From the NCBI RefSeq assembly GCF_042676025.1, contig NZ_JBHTJP010000034.1, positions 1 to 64,000 on the forward strand: DNA of 64,000 bases. The letters run 5' to 3'. Position numbers and translations under genes: made by a program. How positions within the stretch are numbered: position 1 is the stretch's first letter; every line of letters starts with the position of its first letter. Below, piece after piece: positions 7,486 to 16,703 of this stretch. Below the pieces are notes generated by a model, which was not told the origin of the DNA, made no database searches, and worked only from the letters and a program-made list of their open reading frames with translations. The DNA is from Salinimicrobium gaetbulicola. GTDB taxonomy: Bacteria; Bacteroidota; Bacteroidia; Flavobacteriales; Flavobacteriaceae.

Positions 7486-10245
7486 TTAAAAATTATTGAA
7501 AGTTAACGAGATATAATATTGCTGACCTATGTGTCCGGTACCATAAGCTGTGAAATATTCATCACCACCAATATTTGTAGCTCCGGCCTTAAGAATAGAC
7601 TTGATAGAAGGAATTTTATAACTCACCTGTGCATCAACCACTGAGAAAGCAGGTACCTGCCCATCTGCAAAAGTGGCTTGCCAGAAATAAGTATCACTCC
7701 ATCTGTAGTTCACTTTAAATCCGAAATTGTCAAAAAGATCTGTATTCCCGAAGGATAATTTCACCTTATGTTTTGGCGTGTTGAAGTTCGTTCTGAAATC
7801 GGGCGCTGAAGCCTGGTCAAAATCCTGCTCGGCATAGGTGTAACTCCCCTCCAGATCGTAATCTCCAAACACCTTAGCTGAAAGGCCCAGAGATGCTCCG
7901 AAAGATTTCACGTCGGCAGGAGAATTCGTGTAAGTCTGGAAAGCTTTATAATCTTCCTGCTGCAAAGCAAGCAAGGACAATGAATTATCCCCCACTTCCC
8001 CATATAAAGGTACGAGAACGGTTTCATTGGAAATAAAATCCTTGTATTGATTAAAGTAAGCATTAAGATCTACTATAACACGTCCCATTCTTCCACGGTA
8101 ACCAACTTCAAAAGCCGTTACCTTTTCAGGTTTTACAATGTCAACATCGGCAGCAGCCGGGTCTTTTGCCTGAACGGAAGCCAGTGAAAACGAATTTTCA
8201 TAGGCATCCCTTCCGGAGATCGTAGCTTCCGAACTTCCGGAGGCGGCAGCTCCTGCTCCACTTACCGGAAACGTGCGCACATATCTGTCAAGGTTTTCCT
8301 CTGCTGAACCCACTAAAATAGCCCGACCCACATCTAATCCAATGAACAGATCCTGGGTGGTGGGATACCTGAACCCGGTTTGTACAGAAGCTCTGAAATT
8401 GTGCTCTCTTTTGTCACCAGCAGTATACCCGACAGATAGACGTGGAGAGACGTTGCCTTCAAAAAGTTCAGATTTATCGTAGCGTAGAGAGCCGGTTAGC
8501 TTCAGTCTTTCTTCTAGAAGTTTCTTCTGAATCTGAGCATAGATCCCGTATTCGGAATAAGTTATAGGAGCATCATAATCTGTAAAGATGGTTCCGAAAG
8601 AGTTTAGCTTGTATTGCCTGAAAGATCCACCCGCCTGTATTTCGGCAAAGTCACCGGTCAAATGTGTGAAGTTATAGTTTAGATCGGCGTGTCTCAATTG
8701 AGAACCATCCCGAAACTGTGATCCTGAAGCCAGATCTGAATCGGTAGTAACCTGCTCAAAAGCCTGTTGGAACTCAGGGGTTCCCGGCACAAACCTACCC
8801 TGGTCGGCAAATTGCCTGGCGGCGGCATGGGACTGCTCGGAAGAAGCACCTTGAGATGCCACCTGAATATAAGCACCCGCATATTGCCCAAACCAGTCCT
8901 GATCACTCTTCCAAACCCTGTTCACATTAATTCCTGTGAAACGAATATCGTAAGAATCGCCCGCGTCCTCATCGGTTATATAAAACCGGGCGAAGAAATT
9001 TTCATTTTCAACCTGGAGTTTATGTTGCTGCAGGAAAAAGTCATTCAAGGAATACCGGTTGGCACCCTGATAAATTGTAGTTCCCATTCCCACTTTTCCG
9101 AGGTAACTGATCTCAAGATCATCCCCGAAAGGACGGTAATGCAAAGCCGCGTCAAATTTGACACTTTCAGCATTATAGTCGGTCAAGGCTTCTTCGGCAT
9201 AACCTGTTCGGCTTACTTGCTCATTAGGCAGGAAATTTTCATAACCAGCAGGGATCCTTCCCATTGCTACAAGAGCATCACCCACTCCCTTTATATTCGT
9301 ACTTACTTCATCCCCGTAAATATTAAGTCCGTCATAGTTTGGATGGGCCCTGGTCCTTCCGGGATTTAAAACATCCTCTTCACTTACCGCATACCAATCT
9401 GTTCCGCTTAAATATGAGAAGTTAGCTTTCGCGGCGAACTTATCAGAAAATTTGTGAGCCACGCGAACGCCAAGATCATAAACCGCATTGGTTCCTGCCG
9501 CATCCTGGACGGTCCAACCTTGTTTGTAATAGGCACTTATACCGGGAAAATCAAACGGATTCTTACTATTCATAAAAAGTATACCGTTGAAAGCATTCGC
9601 GCCATATAATGCAGAAGATGCACCCGGCAACAACTCAATACTGAAGACGTCTAATTCTGTCATACCCAATAAATTCCCTAAAACGAAATTTAAGGCCGGG
9701 GATGAATTATCCATTCCATCTACCAGCTGAACAAACCTTGTATTTGCAAAAGTGGCAAACCCGCGGGTGTTTACAGACTGAAATGTCAGACTGTTGGTAT
9801 TGATGTCCACTCCTTTTAAACTCTCCAGCCCCCCGTAAAAAGAAGCTGCAGGAGTATTCGTAATTTCTTTGATCCCAAAACGCTCCACGGTAACCGGCGA
9901 TTCGAAAATTCGCTCAGGTGTTCTGGAGGCAGAAACCACAATTTCGTCCAGCGATGTTCCTTCCATCATGGTCACAAGTATTTCCTGATCTTCTGAAGTG
10001 ACCCGGACTTCTTGAGATTCATAGCCCACATTACTAAACTGAAGTACAAAAGGAGGATCCATTGGAGCCGTGAGTGAAAATCTACCGTCAAAATCTGAGA
10101 TGGTTCCCTGTGTCGTTCCGGCTAGTAAAATATTCACTCCGGGAATGGGCTCATTGTTACTGTCTACCACCTTCCCTGAAACACTGGTTTGAGAAATTGC
10201 AAGCGAACAAAATAACAAGGTCAAAACTGATAAAATTGTCTTCAT
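7486..10245 (-). CDS. TonB-dependent receptor with CarboxypepD_reg-like domain
   Basis: About 919 residues. The start is placed at the ATG that gives a signal peptide (MKTILSVLTLLFCSLAISQ), 20 codons inside the longest frame. Next comes a CarboxypepD_reg-like beta domain (VSGKVVDSNNEPIPGVNI), the plug (EIVVSASRTPERIFESPVTV, PGASSALYGANAFNGILFM) and a 22-strand-type barrel ending in Phe (ISLTFNNF), the outer-membrane assembly signal. It imports an unidentified ligand with TonB energy. There is no SusD-like partner beside it, so it is not a standard glycan PUL; siderophore, vitamin or peptide uptake are all possible. Monocistronic. Confidence 0.9.
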   Translation of the reverse strand: MKTILSVLTLLFCSLAISQTSVSGKVVDSNNEPIPGVNILLAGTTQGTISDFDGRFSLTAPMDPPFVLQFSNVGYESQEVRVTSEDQEILVTMMEGTSLDEIVVSASRTPERIFESPVTVERFGIKEITNTPAASFYGGLESLKGVDINTNSLTFQSVNTRGFATFANTRFVQLVDGMDNSSPALNFVLGNLLGMTELDVFSIELLPGASSALYGANAFNGILFMNSKNPFDFPGISAYYKQGWTVQDAAGTNAVYDLGVRVAHKFSDKFAAKANFSYLSGTDWYAVSEEDVLNPGRTRAHPNYDGLNIYGDEVSTNIKGVGDALVAMGRIPAGYENFLPNEQVSRTGYAEEALTDYNAESVKFDAALHYRPFGDDLEISYLGKVGMGTTIYQGANRYSLNDFFLQQHKLQVENENFFARFYITDEDAGDSYDIRFTGINVNRVWKSDQDWFGQYAGAYIQVASQGASSEQSHAAARQFADQGRFVPGTPEFQQAFEQVTTDSDLASGSQFRDGSQLRHADLNYNFTHLTGDFAEIQAGGSFRQYKLNSFGTIFTDYDAPITYSEYGIYAQIQKKLLEERLKLTGSLRYDKSELFEGNVSPRLSVGYTAGDKREHNFRASVQTGFRYPTTQDLFIGLDVGRAILVGSAEENLDRYVRTFPVSGAGAAASGSSEATISGRDAYENSFSLASVQAKDPAAADVDIVKPEKVTAFEVGYRGRMGRVIVDLNAYFNQYKDFISNETVLVPLYGEVGDNSLSLLALQQEDYKAFQTYTNSPADVKSFGASLGLSAKVFGDYDLEGSYTYAEQDFDQASAPDFRTNFNTPKHKVKLSFGNTDLFDNFGFKVNYRWSDTYFWQATFADGQVPAFSVVDAQVSYKIPSIKSILKAGATNIGGDEYFTAYGTGHIGQQYYISLTFNNF

Positions 10246-10402
10246 ACCGTTTACGAATTGTTGATTTAATACATACAATATAAACAAATTATCAATTCTT
10301 AACATTCTTTAACACAAAAACTATAAGTTTCGCAATTCCAATTAAGATTGTCTGGATTTACATCTGAAATATTATACCTTTATTGAAAATTTAAAAAACA
10401 CC

Positions 10403-10702
10403 ATGAGAGTAATCGCCTTTTTCACCCCAATTTTTATGTTGTTATTTTTTACTGCGACCTGCAGTTCCACCACTCAAAAAGACACAATGGAGATATCCGG
10501 AATTATAGAACCTCAGGGAATTACCTCCTACCAGTATGGCACTCATACTATTTCTAACGATGATACATTTTACGCTATTAAAAGTGAAACCGTGGATCTC
10601 GATGATTATGTGGGGGAAAAAGTAACCGTTACAGCAGAAAAGATCGAAGGCTATCCTTTGGAAGGAGGTCCGGATTATCTTTTAGTTCTCAAGGTCAAAT
10701 AA
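10403..10702 (+). CDS. Small exported/lipoprotein-like protein
   Basis: 99 residues. The hydrophobic N-terminus (FFTPIFMLLFFTATCSS) could be a lipoprotein signal with Cys20, though Thr at -1 is not the preferred lipobox residue. The rest looks like a small beta barrel (ISGIIEPQG, DDYVGEKVTVTAEKIEGYPL), as in OB-fold envelope proteins. No family is recognised. Monocistronic and followed by a strong terminator. Confidence 0.65.
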   Translation: MRVIAFFTPIFMLLFFTATCSSTTQKDTMEISGIIEPQGITSYQYGTHTISNDDTFYAIKSETVDLDDYVGEKVTVTAEKIEGYPLEGGPDYLLVLKVK

Positions 10703-10718
10703 CTGAAATAATGATCAT

Positions 10719-10751
10719 AAAAAAAGCCCGTTCACAGGAACGGGCTTTTTC
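10719..10751. terminator. Bidirectional terminator
   Basis: AAAAAGCCCGTTC / GAACGGGCTTTTT hairpin with a 4-nt loop (13-bp stem), between the small exported protein and the convergent purC. Confidence 0.92.
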
Positions 10752-10769
10752 ATTTTAAGCGGTCTGGTC

Positions 10770-11717
10770 TTATTTATTCAAATAATCCAGAACATTCTTT
10801 TCGATCCTGGATTCAATATCCGAGATATCAGCTTTAATAAAGGTCTCCCCTGTTATTTGCTCATAAAGTTCAATATAACGTTCAGAAACCGAGTTGATAT
10901 ATTCATCGGTCATCTCAGGTATCTTCTGGCCGTCTTTTCCCTGAAATCCGTTTTCAATCAGCCATTGTCTCACAAATTCTTTGGAAAGCTGTTTTTGAGG
11001 CTCCCCGTTAGTAAGACGGTCCAGATAACCTTCAGCATAAAAATATCGTGAGGAGTCGGGTGTATGGATCTCATCGATCAAAACGATTTCACCATCGGCC
11101 GTTTTTCCGAATTCATATTTGGTATCCACCAGTATCAATCCGTTATCTTTCGCGAGTTCACTTCCTCTTAAGAATAGCTGACGGGTATAACTCTCAAGCG
11201 TATTGTAATCTTCTTCTGAAACGATCCCTTTGGCAAGGATCTCTTCGCGGGAGATATCCATGTCGTGCTCTCCTGAATCTGCCTTGGTGGTAGGAGTAAT
11301 AATAGGAACTTTAAAAGCCTCGTTCTCCTTCATACCATCGGGCATTTTCACTCCGCAAAGTTCCCTTTTCCCGGCAGCATACTCCCTGGCAGCATGACCT
11401 GCAAGGTAACCTCTTATCACCATTTCCACCTTAAAGGGCTCGCATTTTGCGCCGATCGCCACGTTTGGATCGGGCGTGGCCTCCAGCCAGTTTGGAACAA
11501 GATCTTGGGTCGCTGCCATCATTTTGGTGGCGAGCTGATTCAGAATCTGTCCTTTATATGGAATTCCCTTAGGCATGACCACATCAAAAGCTGAAAGCCT
11601 GTCGGTCACGATCATTACCAGTTTGTCATTTTCCAGGGAATATACCTCCCTAACTTTTCCTTTATAAACCGATTTCTGGCCGGGAAAATTAAAATTTGTG
11701 GTGGTCAAAGTGTTCAT
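10770..11717 (-). CDS. purC: SAICAR synthase
   Basis: Phosphoribosylaminoimidazole-succinocarboxamide synthase, a step of de novo purine synthesis: CAIR + aspartate + ATP to SAICAR. I start it at the ATG giving MNTLTTTNFNF; the frame is open 30 codons further upstream, but that DNA holds the phoH terminator. Family motifs: VYKGKVREVY, VTDRLSAFDVVMP, EMVIRGYLAG, LILVDTKYEFG, DEIHTPDSSRYF. 315 residues, the length of the long SAICAR synthase form. Confidence 0.96.
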   Translation of the reverse strand: MNTLTTTNFNFPGQKSVYKGKVREVYSLENDKLVMIVTDRLSAFDVVMPKGIPYKGQILNQLATKMMAATQDLVPNWLEATPDPNVAIGAKCEPFKVEMVIRGYLAGHAAREYAAGKRELCGVKMPDGMKENEAFKVPIITPTTKADSGEHDMDISREEILAKGIVSEEDYNTLESYTRQLFLRGSELAKDNGLILVDTKYEFGKTADGEIVLIDEIHTPDSSRYFYAEGYLDRLTNGEPQKQLSKEFVRQWLIENGFQGKDGQKIPEMTDEYINSVSERYIELYEQITGETFIKADISDIESRIEKNVLDYLNK

Positions 11718-11752
11718 TTCGTTGTGTAAGTTGTGCTGTTCGTTTTTATAAT

Positions 11753-11781
11753 TAAAAAACCCACAGTTTCGAAACCGTGGG
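11753..11781 (-). terminator. Terminator after phoH
   Basis: Minus-strand CCCACGGTTTCGAAACTGTGGG forms a hairpin with one internal mismatch and is followed by six T. It lies 10 nt after the phoH stop and separates phoH from purC. Confidence 0.85.
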
Positions 11782-11790
11782 ATATGTTGT

Positions 11791-12744
11791 TTAATCCGGA
11801 GTTTCAATTCGCTTATAAGCAGCGATAATTTGTTTTACCAGTTTATGCCTTATTACATCTTTGTCGTCAAGGTGAATGATCCCCACTCCCTGCACATCCT
11901 GCAATACCAGAATGGCTTCTTTTAATCCTGATACTACCCGTTGGGGAAGGTCGATCTGCCCGGGGTCACCGGTGACCATGAATTTGGCGTTCTTACCCAT
12001 CCGGGTAAGAAACATCTTCATTTGTGCGTGTGTAGTATTTTGAGCTTCGTCCAGGATAACAAAGGCGTTGTCCAATGTCCTTCCACGCATAAAAGCCAAA
12101 GGAGCGATCTGAATAGTTCCTTTTTCAATAAAACTTTCAAGCTTTTCATGAGGGATCATATCTCTCAAGGCATCGTATAGGGGTTGCATATAAGGATCCA
12201 GCTTCTCTTTAAGGTCACCCGGAAGAAAACCGAGGTTCTCCCCTGCCTCTACCGCGGGTCGCGTCAAAATGATCCTTCTCACTTGTTTCTCTTTCAGAGC
12301 TTTTACTGCCAGAGCCACCCCCGTATAGGTTTTACCCGTACCGGCAGGCCCTATCGCGAAGACCATGTCATTTTTGTTCATCAATTCCACCAACCTGCGT
12401 TGATTGGCAGTAAGGGCTTTGATCAGCCTTCCGCTTACGCCGTGAACCAACACCTCTCCGCTTGCGCTGGAAGTGTCATATTGTTCCTGACTTTCACTGG
12501 TCAAGACCCTTTCCATGGTGTTTTCGTCCAGCTTATTGAACTTTCCGTAGTGATCAATAAGCATGTTGAAACGTTTGTCAAATTCTTCCAGCAACTCCTC
12601 ATCGCCATAGATCCTGAGTTTATTTCCCCTGGCAACGATCTTCAATTTTGGAAAATACTTCTTTAGTAATTCAATGTGGGCGTTGTGTTCGCCAAAAAAA
12701 TCCCGGGGATTTATTTCAGAAAGCTCAATGATAAGTTCGTTCAA
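11791..12744 (-). CDS. phoH: PhoH family P-loop ATPase
   Basis: 317 residues. An N-terminal KH-like/nucleic-acid-binding region precedes the PhoH ATPase with Walker A GPAGTGKT, LTRPAVEAGE, Walker B FVILDEAQN and TGDPGQIDLP. PhoH-like proteins are predicted RNA-associated helicases/ATPases. It is divergent from the SAM hydroxide adenosyltransferase gene; a TAAGTTTG box for this strand lies at 12799-12806. Confidence 0.93.
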   Translation of the reverse strand: MNELIIELSEINPRDFFGEHNAHIELLKKYFPKLKIVARGNKLRIYGDEELLEEFDKRFNMLIDHYGKFNKLDENTMERVLTSESQEQYDTSSASGEVLVHGVSGRLIKALTANQRRLVELMNKNDMVFAIGPAGTGKTYTGVALAVKALKEKQVRRIILTRPAVEAGENLGFLPGDLKEKLDPYMQPLYDALRDMIPHEKLESFIEKGTIQIAPLAFMRGRTLDNAFVILDEAQNTTHAQMKMFLTRMGKNAKFMVTGDPGQIDLPQRVVSGLKEAILVLQDVQGVGIIHLDDKDVIRHKLVKQIIAAYKRIETPD

Positions 12745-12785
12745 AAGCGGTGTGGATTTAATTTAAAAATTGACTTAATTATCTT

Positions 12786-12806
12786 TAGATTTGCAATACA
12801 AACTTA
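12786..12806. promoter_or_regulatory. Overlapping divergent -7 boxes
   Basis: TAGATTTG on the plus strand (12786-12793) and TAAGTTTG on the minus strand (12799-12806) both match TAnnTTTG. They lie only 5 nt apart between phoH and the downstream gene. No convincing TTG at 19-21 nt is seen for either, so support is partial. Confidence 0.4.
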
Positions 12807-12852
12807 GCAAATTAAAGGTTTAAGTTACTAAAAATTATTCTAAGAATTGCCC

Positions 12853-13683
12853 ATGGCTATTATTACCTTAACAACCGATTTTGGGGAAAAAGATCATTTC
12901 GCAGGGGCAGTTAAAGGTGCTATTTATTCCGAATTACCTACGGCCAAAATAGTCGACATTTCTCACTCTATCGCTCCCTTCCACATTACTGAAGCATCCT
13001 ATATAATCAAAAATGCTTACCGGAGTTTCCCGCAAGGCAGTATTCACATAATTGGAGTGGATTCTGAACTGACCCCCGAAAATAAGCATATAGCATTGAA
13101 ACTGGACGGGCACTATTTTATCTGCGCCAACAACGGGATACTTTCGTTGATCGCTTCGGAATATGTTCCCGAAAAGATCGTGGAGATCAATATTCACGAC
13201 AAGGTGGAGACTAATTTCCCGGTACTGGATGTCTTTGTTAAAGTAGCCGGCCACCTGGCGCGGGGAGGAACCCTGGAAGTCATAGGAAAGCCTATCAAGG
13301 AGATCAAACAACTTAAGGAAGTAGAGCCATATTACAATACAGAGCAGAACCAGATCAAAGGAAATGTGCTGTATATTGACAACTACGGCAACGTGGTCAC
13401 CAATATTTCAAAAAAGCTTTTTGACAAGATCGGTAAGGGACGCAAATTCACCATGAGAGCAAGGACCGCTACCTTTGATGAGATCTTTCACACCTACAGT
13501 GACGCAATAAATTTTGAAACAGACCAGTTAAACAGGGAGGATGGAAAGAAACTGGCTATTTTCAATTCCGGGGGTTATATAGAGCTTGCCATCTATAAAA
13601 GCAACCCGAGTACGGTGGGAAGTGCCTCCACCCTCTTCGGACTGGAGTGGCGGGACACTATCACCATAAATTTTGAGAATTAA
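12853..13683 (+). CDS. SAM hydroxide adenosyltransferase (DUF62 family)
   Basis: 276 residues. Family hallmarks: ITLTTDFGEKDHFAGAVKG at the N-terminus, DISHSIAPFHITEA, HIIGVDSELT, NNGILS, VFVKVAGHLARGG and YIDNYGNVVTNIS. The family hydrolyses S-adenosylmethionine to adenosine and methionine and is related to fluorinase/chlorinase. The ATG at 12853 is preferred over a TTG six bases upstream because the TDFG motif then sits at its usual distance from the N-terminus. It begins a same-strand run through gldG. Confidence 0.92.
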   Translation: MAIITLTTDFGEKDHFAGAVKGAIYSELPTAKIVDISHSIAPFHITEASYIIKNAYRSFPQGSIHIIGVDSELTPENKHIALKLDGHYFICANNGILSLIASEYVPEKIVEINIHDKVETNFPVLDVFVKVAGHLARGGTLEVIGKPIKEIKQLKEVEPYYNTEQNQIKGNVLYIDNYGNVVTNISKKLFDKIGKGRKFTMRARTATFDEIFHTYSDAINFETDQLNREDGKKLAIFNSGGYIELAIYKSNPSTVGSASTLFGLEWRDTITINFEN

Positions 13684-13768
13684 GTGTTGATCGATAAGGG
13701 ATCGGTGCCCTATAATTGGTAACGGGTCCTTTTGATACTTATTTATTGATAATCGTTAATTGAAACAG

Positions 13769-14074
13769 ATGTTCGTACGAATCGTAAAAATGACTTTCAA
13801 TCCTTCTGAAACTGATGCCTTCCAGGAGTTATTCCATAAAAACAAACTGAAGATAAGAGGTTTTGAAGGCTGCAATTTCCTGGAACTGTATCGGGATAAA
13901 GCCGAAGAAAATATATTTTTCACGTATAGTTACTGGGAAAATGAAGAAGCTTTGGAAAATTACCGCACTTCAGACCTTTTTAAAGAGGTATGGAGCAACA
14001 CCAGGAAAATGTTCTCAGCCAAACCTGAAGCCTGGAGCGTAGATAAAGTATGGAGCTCAAACAATAATCTCTAA
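13769..14074 (+). CDS. ABM-domain protein (antibiotic biosynthesis monooxygenase-like)
   Basis: About 101 residues from the ATG; a TTG three codons upstream is less likely. It has a ferredoxin-like alpha/beta fold: VRIVKMTFNPSETDAFQELF, FEGCNFLELYRDKAEENIFF and SYWENEEALENYRTSDLF, the pattern of ABM quinol-monooxygenase-like or stress-response dimers. The substrate is unknown. It sits 11 nt before gldF, as I recall for many flavobacteria. Confidence 0.8.
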   Translation: MFVRIVKMTFNPSETDAFQELFHKNKLKIRGFEGCNFLELYRDKAEENIFFTYSYWENEEALENYRTSDLFKEVWSNTRKMFSAKPEAWSVDKVWSSNNNL

Positions 14075-14085
14075 AACCCATAAAG

Positions 14086-14820
14086 GTGTTTGCTATCTTA
14101 AGAAAGGAAATCAATTCATTTTTCGCGACCCCCATCGGATACCTTGTGATCGGACTTTTCCTGGTAATTAACGGACTTTTCCTGTGGGTCTTTCCGGGGA
14201 ATTACAACATCCTGGACAGCGGCTTTGCAAGCCTTGGCCCATTTTTCACGATCGCCCCGTGGATCTTGCTTTTCCTGATCCCGGCCATCACCATGAAAAG
14301 TTTTTCTGAAGAGATCAAACAGGGAACCCTTGAATTGTTACTCACAAAACCGCTTAGCAGCCGTGACCTCGTACTTGGCAAATTCTTTGGCGCCCTTGTC
14401 CTGGTCATTCTTTCCCTTATCCCAACCCTGCTATATGTTCTGGCCATAGAAATGCTAAAAAAACCGGAAGCGATCCTGGATTGGGGGGTGATCACCGGAT
14501 CCTATTTCGGCTTACTTTTCCTGGGAGGATGCTATGCCGCGATCGGACTTTTCGCATCTATACTTTCACCTAACCAGGTAGTCGCATTTATCCTGGCGAT
14601 CTTCCTGTGTTTCATCAGCTTTTTCGCTTTTGAGGCCCTTGCCGGTTTTGACATTTTTAGCTTCGGGAGTTTCAACCTTTCAGACCTTGGCATTAGCGCG
14701 CATTACGACAGCATCAGCCGTGGGGTTATCGACACCCGTGACCTGGTATATTTTTTCAGTTTCATCATTTTCTTCCTGTTTGTGACCGGATTCAACCTAA
14801 GCTCCAAAAAATCCTCCTGA
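14086..14820 (+). CDS. gldF: GldF, ABC-2 type permease of the gliding motility system
   Basis: 244 residues with six hydrophobic helices, starting MFAILRKEINSFFATPIGYL, as in GldF. With GldG and the separately encoded ATPase GldA it forms an ABC transporter needed for gliding/spreading in Flavobacterium. The KSFSEEIKQGTLELLLTKP loop is the coupling segment seen in ABC-2 permeases. The start codon is GTG; no ATG fits the conserved N-terminus. Its stop is two bases before the gldG start. Confidence 0.93.
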   Translation: MFAILRKEINSFFATPIGYLVIGLFLVINGLFLWVFPGNYNILDSGFASLGPFFTIAPWILLFLIPAITMKSFSEEIKQGTLELLLTKPLSSRDLVLGKFFGALVLVILSLIPTLLYVLAIEMLKKPEAILDWGVITGSYFGLLFLGGCYAAIGLFASILSPNQVVAFILAIFLCFISFFAFEALAGFDIFSFGSFNLSDLGISAHYDSISRGVIDTRDLVYFFSFIIFFLFVTGFNLSSKKSS

Positions 14821-14822
14821 TC

Positions 14823-16499
14823 TTGAAAAACAAGCAATCAAATATCGTTAAGGCACTGGTGTTACTGGTAGTTCTGTTCCTTATTAACGGAGCGTCGTCC
14901 TTCATATATGAACGTTTCGACCTGACGGCAGACAAACGATACACCCTTTCCCCTGCTTCGGAAGAGATCCTGGAAAAGGTGGAAGCCCCTATCATCGTAG
15001 ATGTTTTCCTGAAAGGGGAATTTCCGCCGGAATTTAGAAGACTTCAGGAAGAGACCCGTCAACTCCTGGAAGAACTCGCAGCCGAAAATCCGAATATAAC
15101 ATACAATTTCATTGATCCCCTGGAAGACGGAGGTAACGCTTCGGCGATAGCAACCCAATTCTACGAGATGGGAATGACCCCGGCAAGGATCAATGTGGTC
15201 GAAAACGGCCGTACCAGCGAGGCCATTGTTTTTCCGTGGGCTATGGCCAACTACCGGAACAGAACCGTGAGCATTCCGCTTTTGAAAAACCAGCTGGGTG
15301 CCACTACCGAAGACCGGGTCGAAAGCTCCGTGCAACAATTGGAATACTCCTTTGTCGACGCCTTGAGCAAACTGGTCACTCCCCGCAAGAAAAAGATCGC
15401 CGTGATGCGCGGTAACGGGGAACTGCCCGACGCTAATATCGCCGACTTTGTAAAAAGCATCCAGGAATACTATTTCATAGCCCCCTTCACCCTGGATTCG
15501 GTTGAAACCGTTCCCGAAAAAACCCTTTCAGAGCTGAATAAGTATGACCTTGTGATTGAAGCCAAGCCTACCCAGCCTTATTCGGAAGCTGAAAAATTCG
15601 TGCTTGATCAATACCTGATGCAGGGTGGTAAACAGCTGTGGATGCTGGAACATGTAGCCATGGAAACCGACAGCCTGTTCTCCCCTGCCGGAAGCGCCTT
15701 TGCTCTGCCCAGAGACCTGAACCTGGGAGATTACTTTTTTAAATACGGTATCAGGATCAACCCTGTACTGGTAAAAGATATTTACTCGGCTCCTATCGTA
15801 TTGGCCCGTGGCTCGGGAAATGATACCGAATTCAACCCATATCCCTGGTTCTATTTTCCGTTGTCCGCTTCTCAGAAAAACCATCCCGTGGTCAACAACC
15901 TCGAAGCCGTGAAATTCGAGTATGCCAGCCCGATAGATACGCTTGCCAATGATCTTGACAAAACGGTATTATTGACCAGCTCCCCAAACAGCTTACTGGA
16001 AGGCCTTCCGAAAGAAATAAGCCTGGACCTGATCAATCAAAAGCCCGATCTGTCCCTGTATGACGCGGGTGAGCAACCCCTTGCAGTCCTCCTGGAAGGA
16101 GAGTTCACCTCAGTCTATAACAACAGGATCCCGCCGTTCAAACTGGAAAAGCAACTTAACAAAAGTACGCCTACGCAACTGCTGGTGATCTCTGACGGGG
16201 ATATCGCCAAAAATGAGCTGCAACGCGGCCAACCCATGGAACTGGGATTTGACAGGTTTACAGGCACTACTTACGGTAACAAGGAATTCCTTCTGAACGC
16301 GGTAAATTATATGCTGGACGACACCGGTCTCCTGAACATAAGATCCAAAGAAGTTTCGATCGCATTTCTGGACCTTCAGAAAGCAGATGAAGAGAGAACC
16401 TTTTGGCAGGTGGTGAACCTGGTCCTGCCACTGGCAGTATTGGGTATCTTTGCCGGACTCTTTATTTTCATGCGGAGAAGAAAGTATATCAGGAAATAA
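14823..16499 (+). CDS. gldG: GldG, gliding motility ABC transporter auxiliary subunit
   Basis: 558 residues: one N-terminal TM helix (IVKALVLLVVLFLINGASS), a large periplasmic GldG/ABC-type_uncharacterised domain (RFDLTADKRYTLSPASEEIL, IAVMRGNGELPDANIADFV), and a C-terminal TM helix ending in a basic tail (FMRRRKYIRK). Translation appears to start at a TTG; there is no in-frame ATG nearby. It is cotranscribed with gldF. Confidence 0.93.
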   Translation: MKNKQSNIVKALVLLVVLFLINGASSFIYERFDLTADKRYTLSPASEEILEKVEAPIIVDVFLKGEFPPEFRRLQEETRQLLEELAAENPNITYNFIDPLEDGGNASAIATQFYEMGMTPARINVVENGRTSEAIVFPWAMANYRNRTVSIPLLKNQLGATTEDRVESSVQQLEYSFVDALSKLVTPRKKKIAVMRGNGELPDANIADFVKSIQEYYFIAPFTLDSVETVPEKTLSELNKYDLVIEAKPTQPYSEAEKFVLDQYLMQGGKQLWMLEHVAMETDSLFSPAGSAFALPRDLNLGDYFFKYGIRINPVLVKDIYSAPIVLARGSGNDTEFNPYPWFYFPLSASQKNHPVVNNLEAVKFEYASPIDTLANDLDKTVLLTSSPNSLLEGLPKEISLDLINQKPDLSLYDAGEQPLAVLLEGEFTSVYNNRIPPFKLEKQLNKSTPTQLLVISDGDIAKNELQRGQPMELGFDRFTGTTYGNKEFLLNAVNYMLDDTGLLNIRSKEVSIAFLDLQKADEERTFWQVVNLVLPLAVLGIFAGLFIFMRRRKYIRK

Positions 16500-16627
16500 A
16501 TAATATTTCAGGTTACTCACTGATAATGAGATAGTTTGATGCTTATTAACAATTCTGAAATCGGTCAAAAACCAAAGCAACTGAAAATCAACAATTTAAC
16601 TTAAAAAAGTCTTTTTTTCCTGTTAAT

Positions 16628-16656
16628 AAAAAATAGAGGGGCATTCCCCTATTTTT
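16628..16656. terminator. Terminator-like hairpin after gldG
   Basis: AAAAATAGAGGGG / CCCCTATTTTT with a 4-nt loop and one bulged A, ending in five T. It lies about 130 nt after gldG and just before the dnaN promoter. Confidence 0.7.
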
Positions 16657-16668
16657 AAAGGATTAGGA

Positions 16669-16676
16669 TATATTTG
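16669..16676 (+). promoter_or_regulatory. dnaN promoter -7 box
   Basis: TATATTTG, an exact TAnnTTTG, 27 nt before the dnaN ATG. No perfect -33 TTG at the usual spacing. Confidence 0.55.
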
Positions 16677-16703
16677 TATCACGATTAACTTATTACGAAG
16701 CCA

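Noticed and set aside
10246..10305. Upstream start for the TonB receptor
   Set aside because: The 20 upstream codons would precede and spoil the signal peptide MKTILSVLTLLFCSLAIS.
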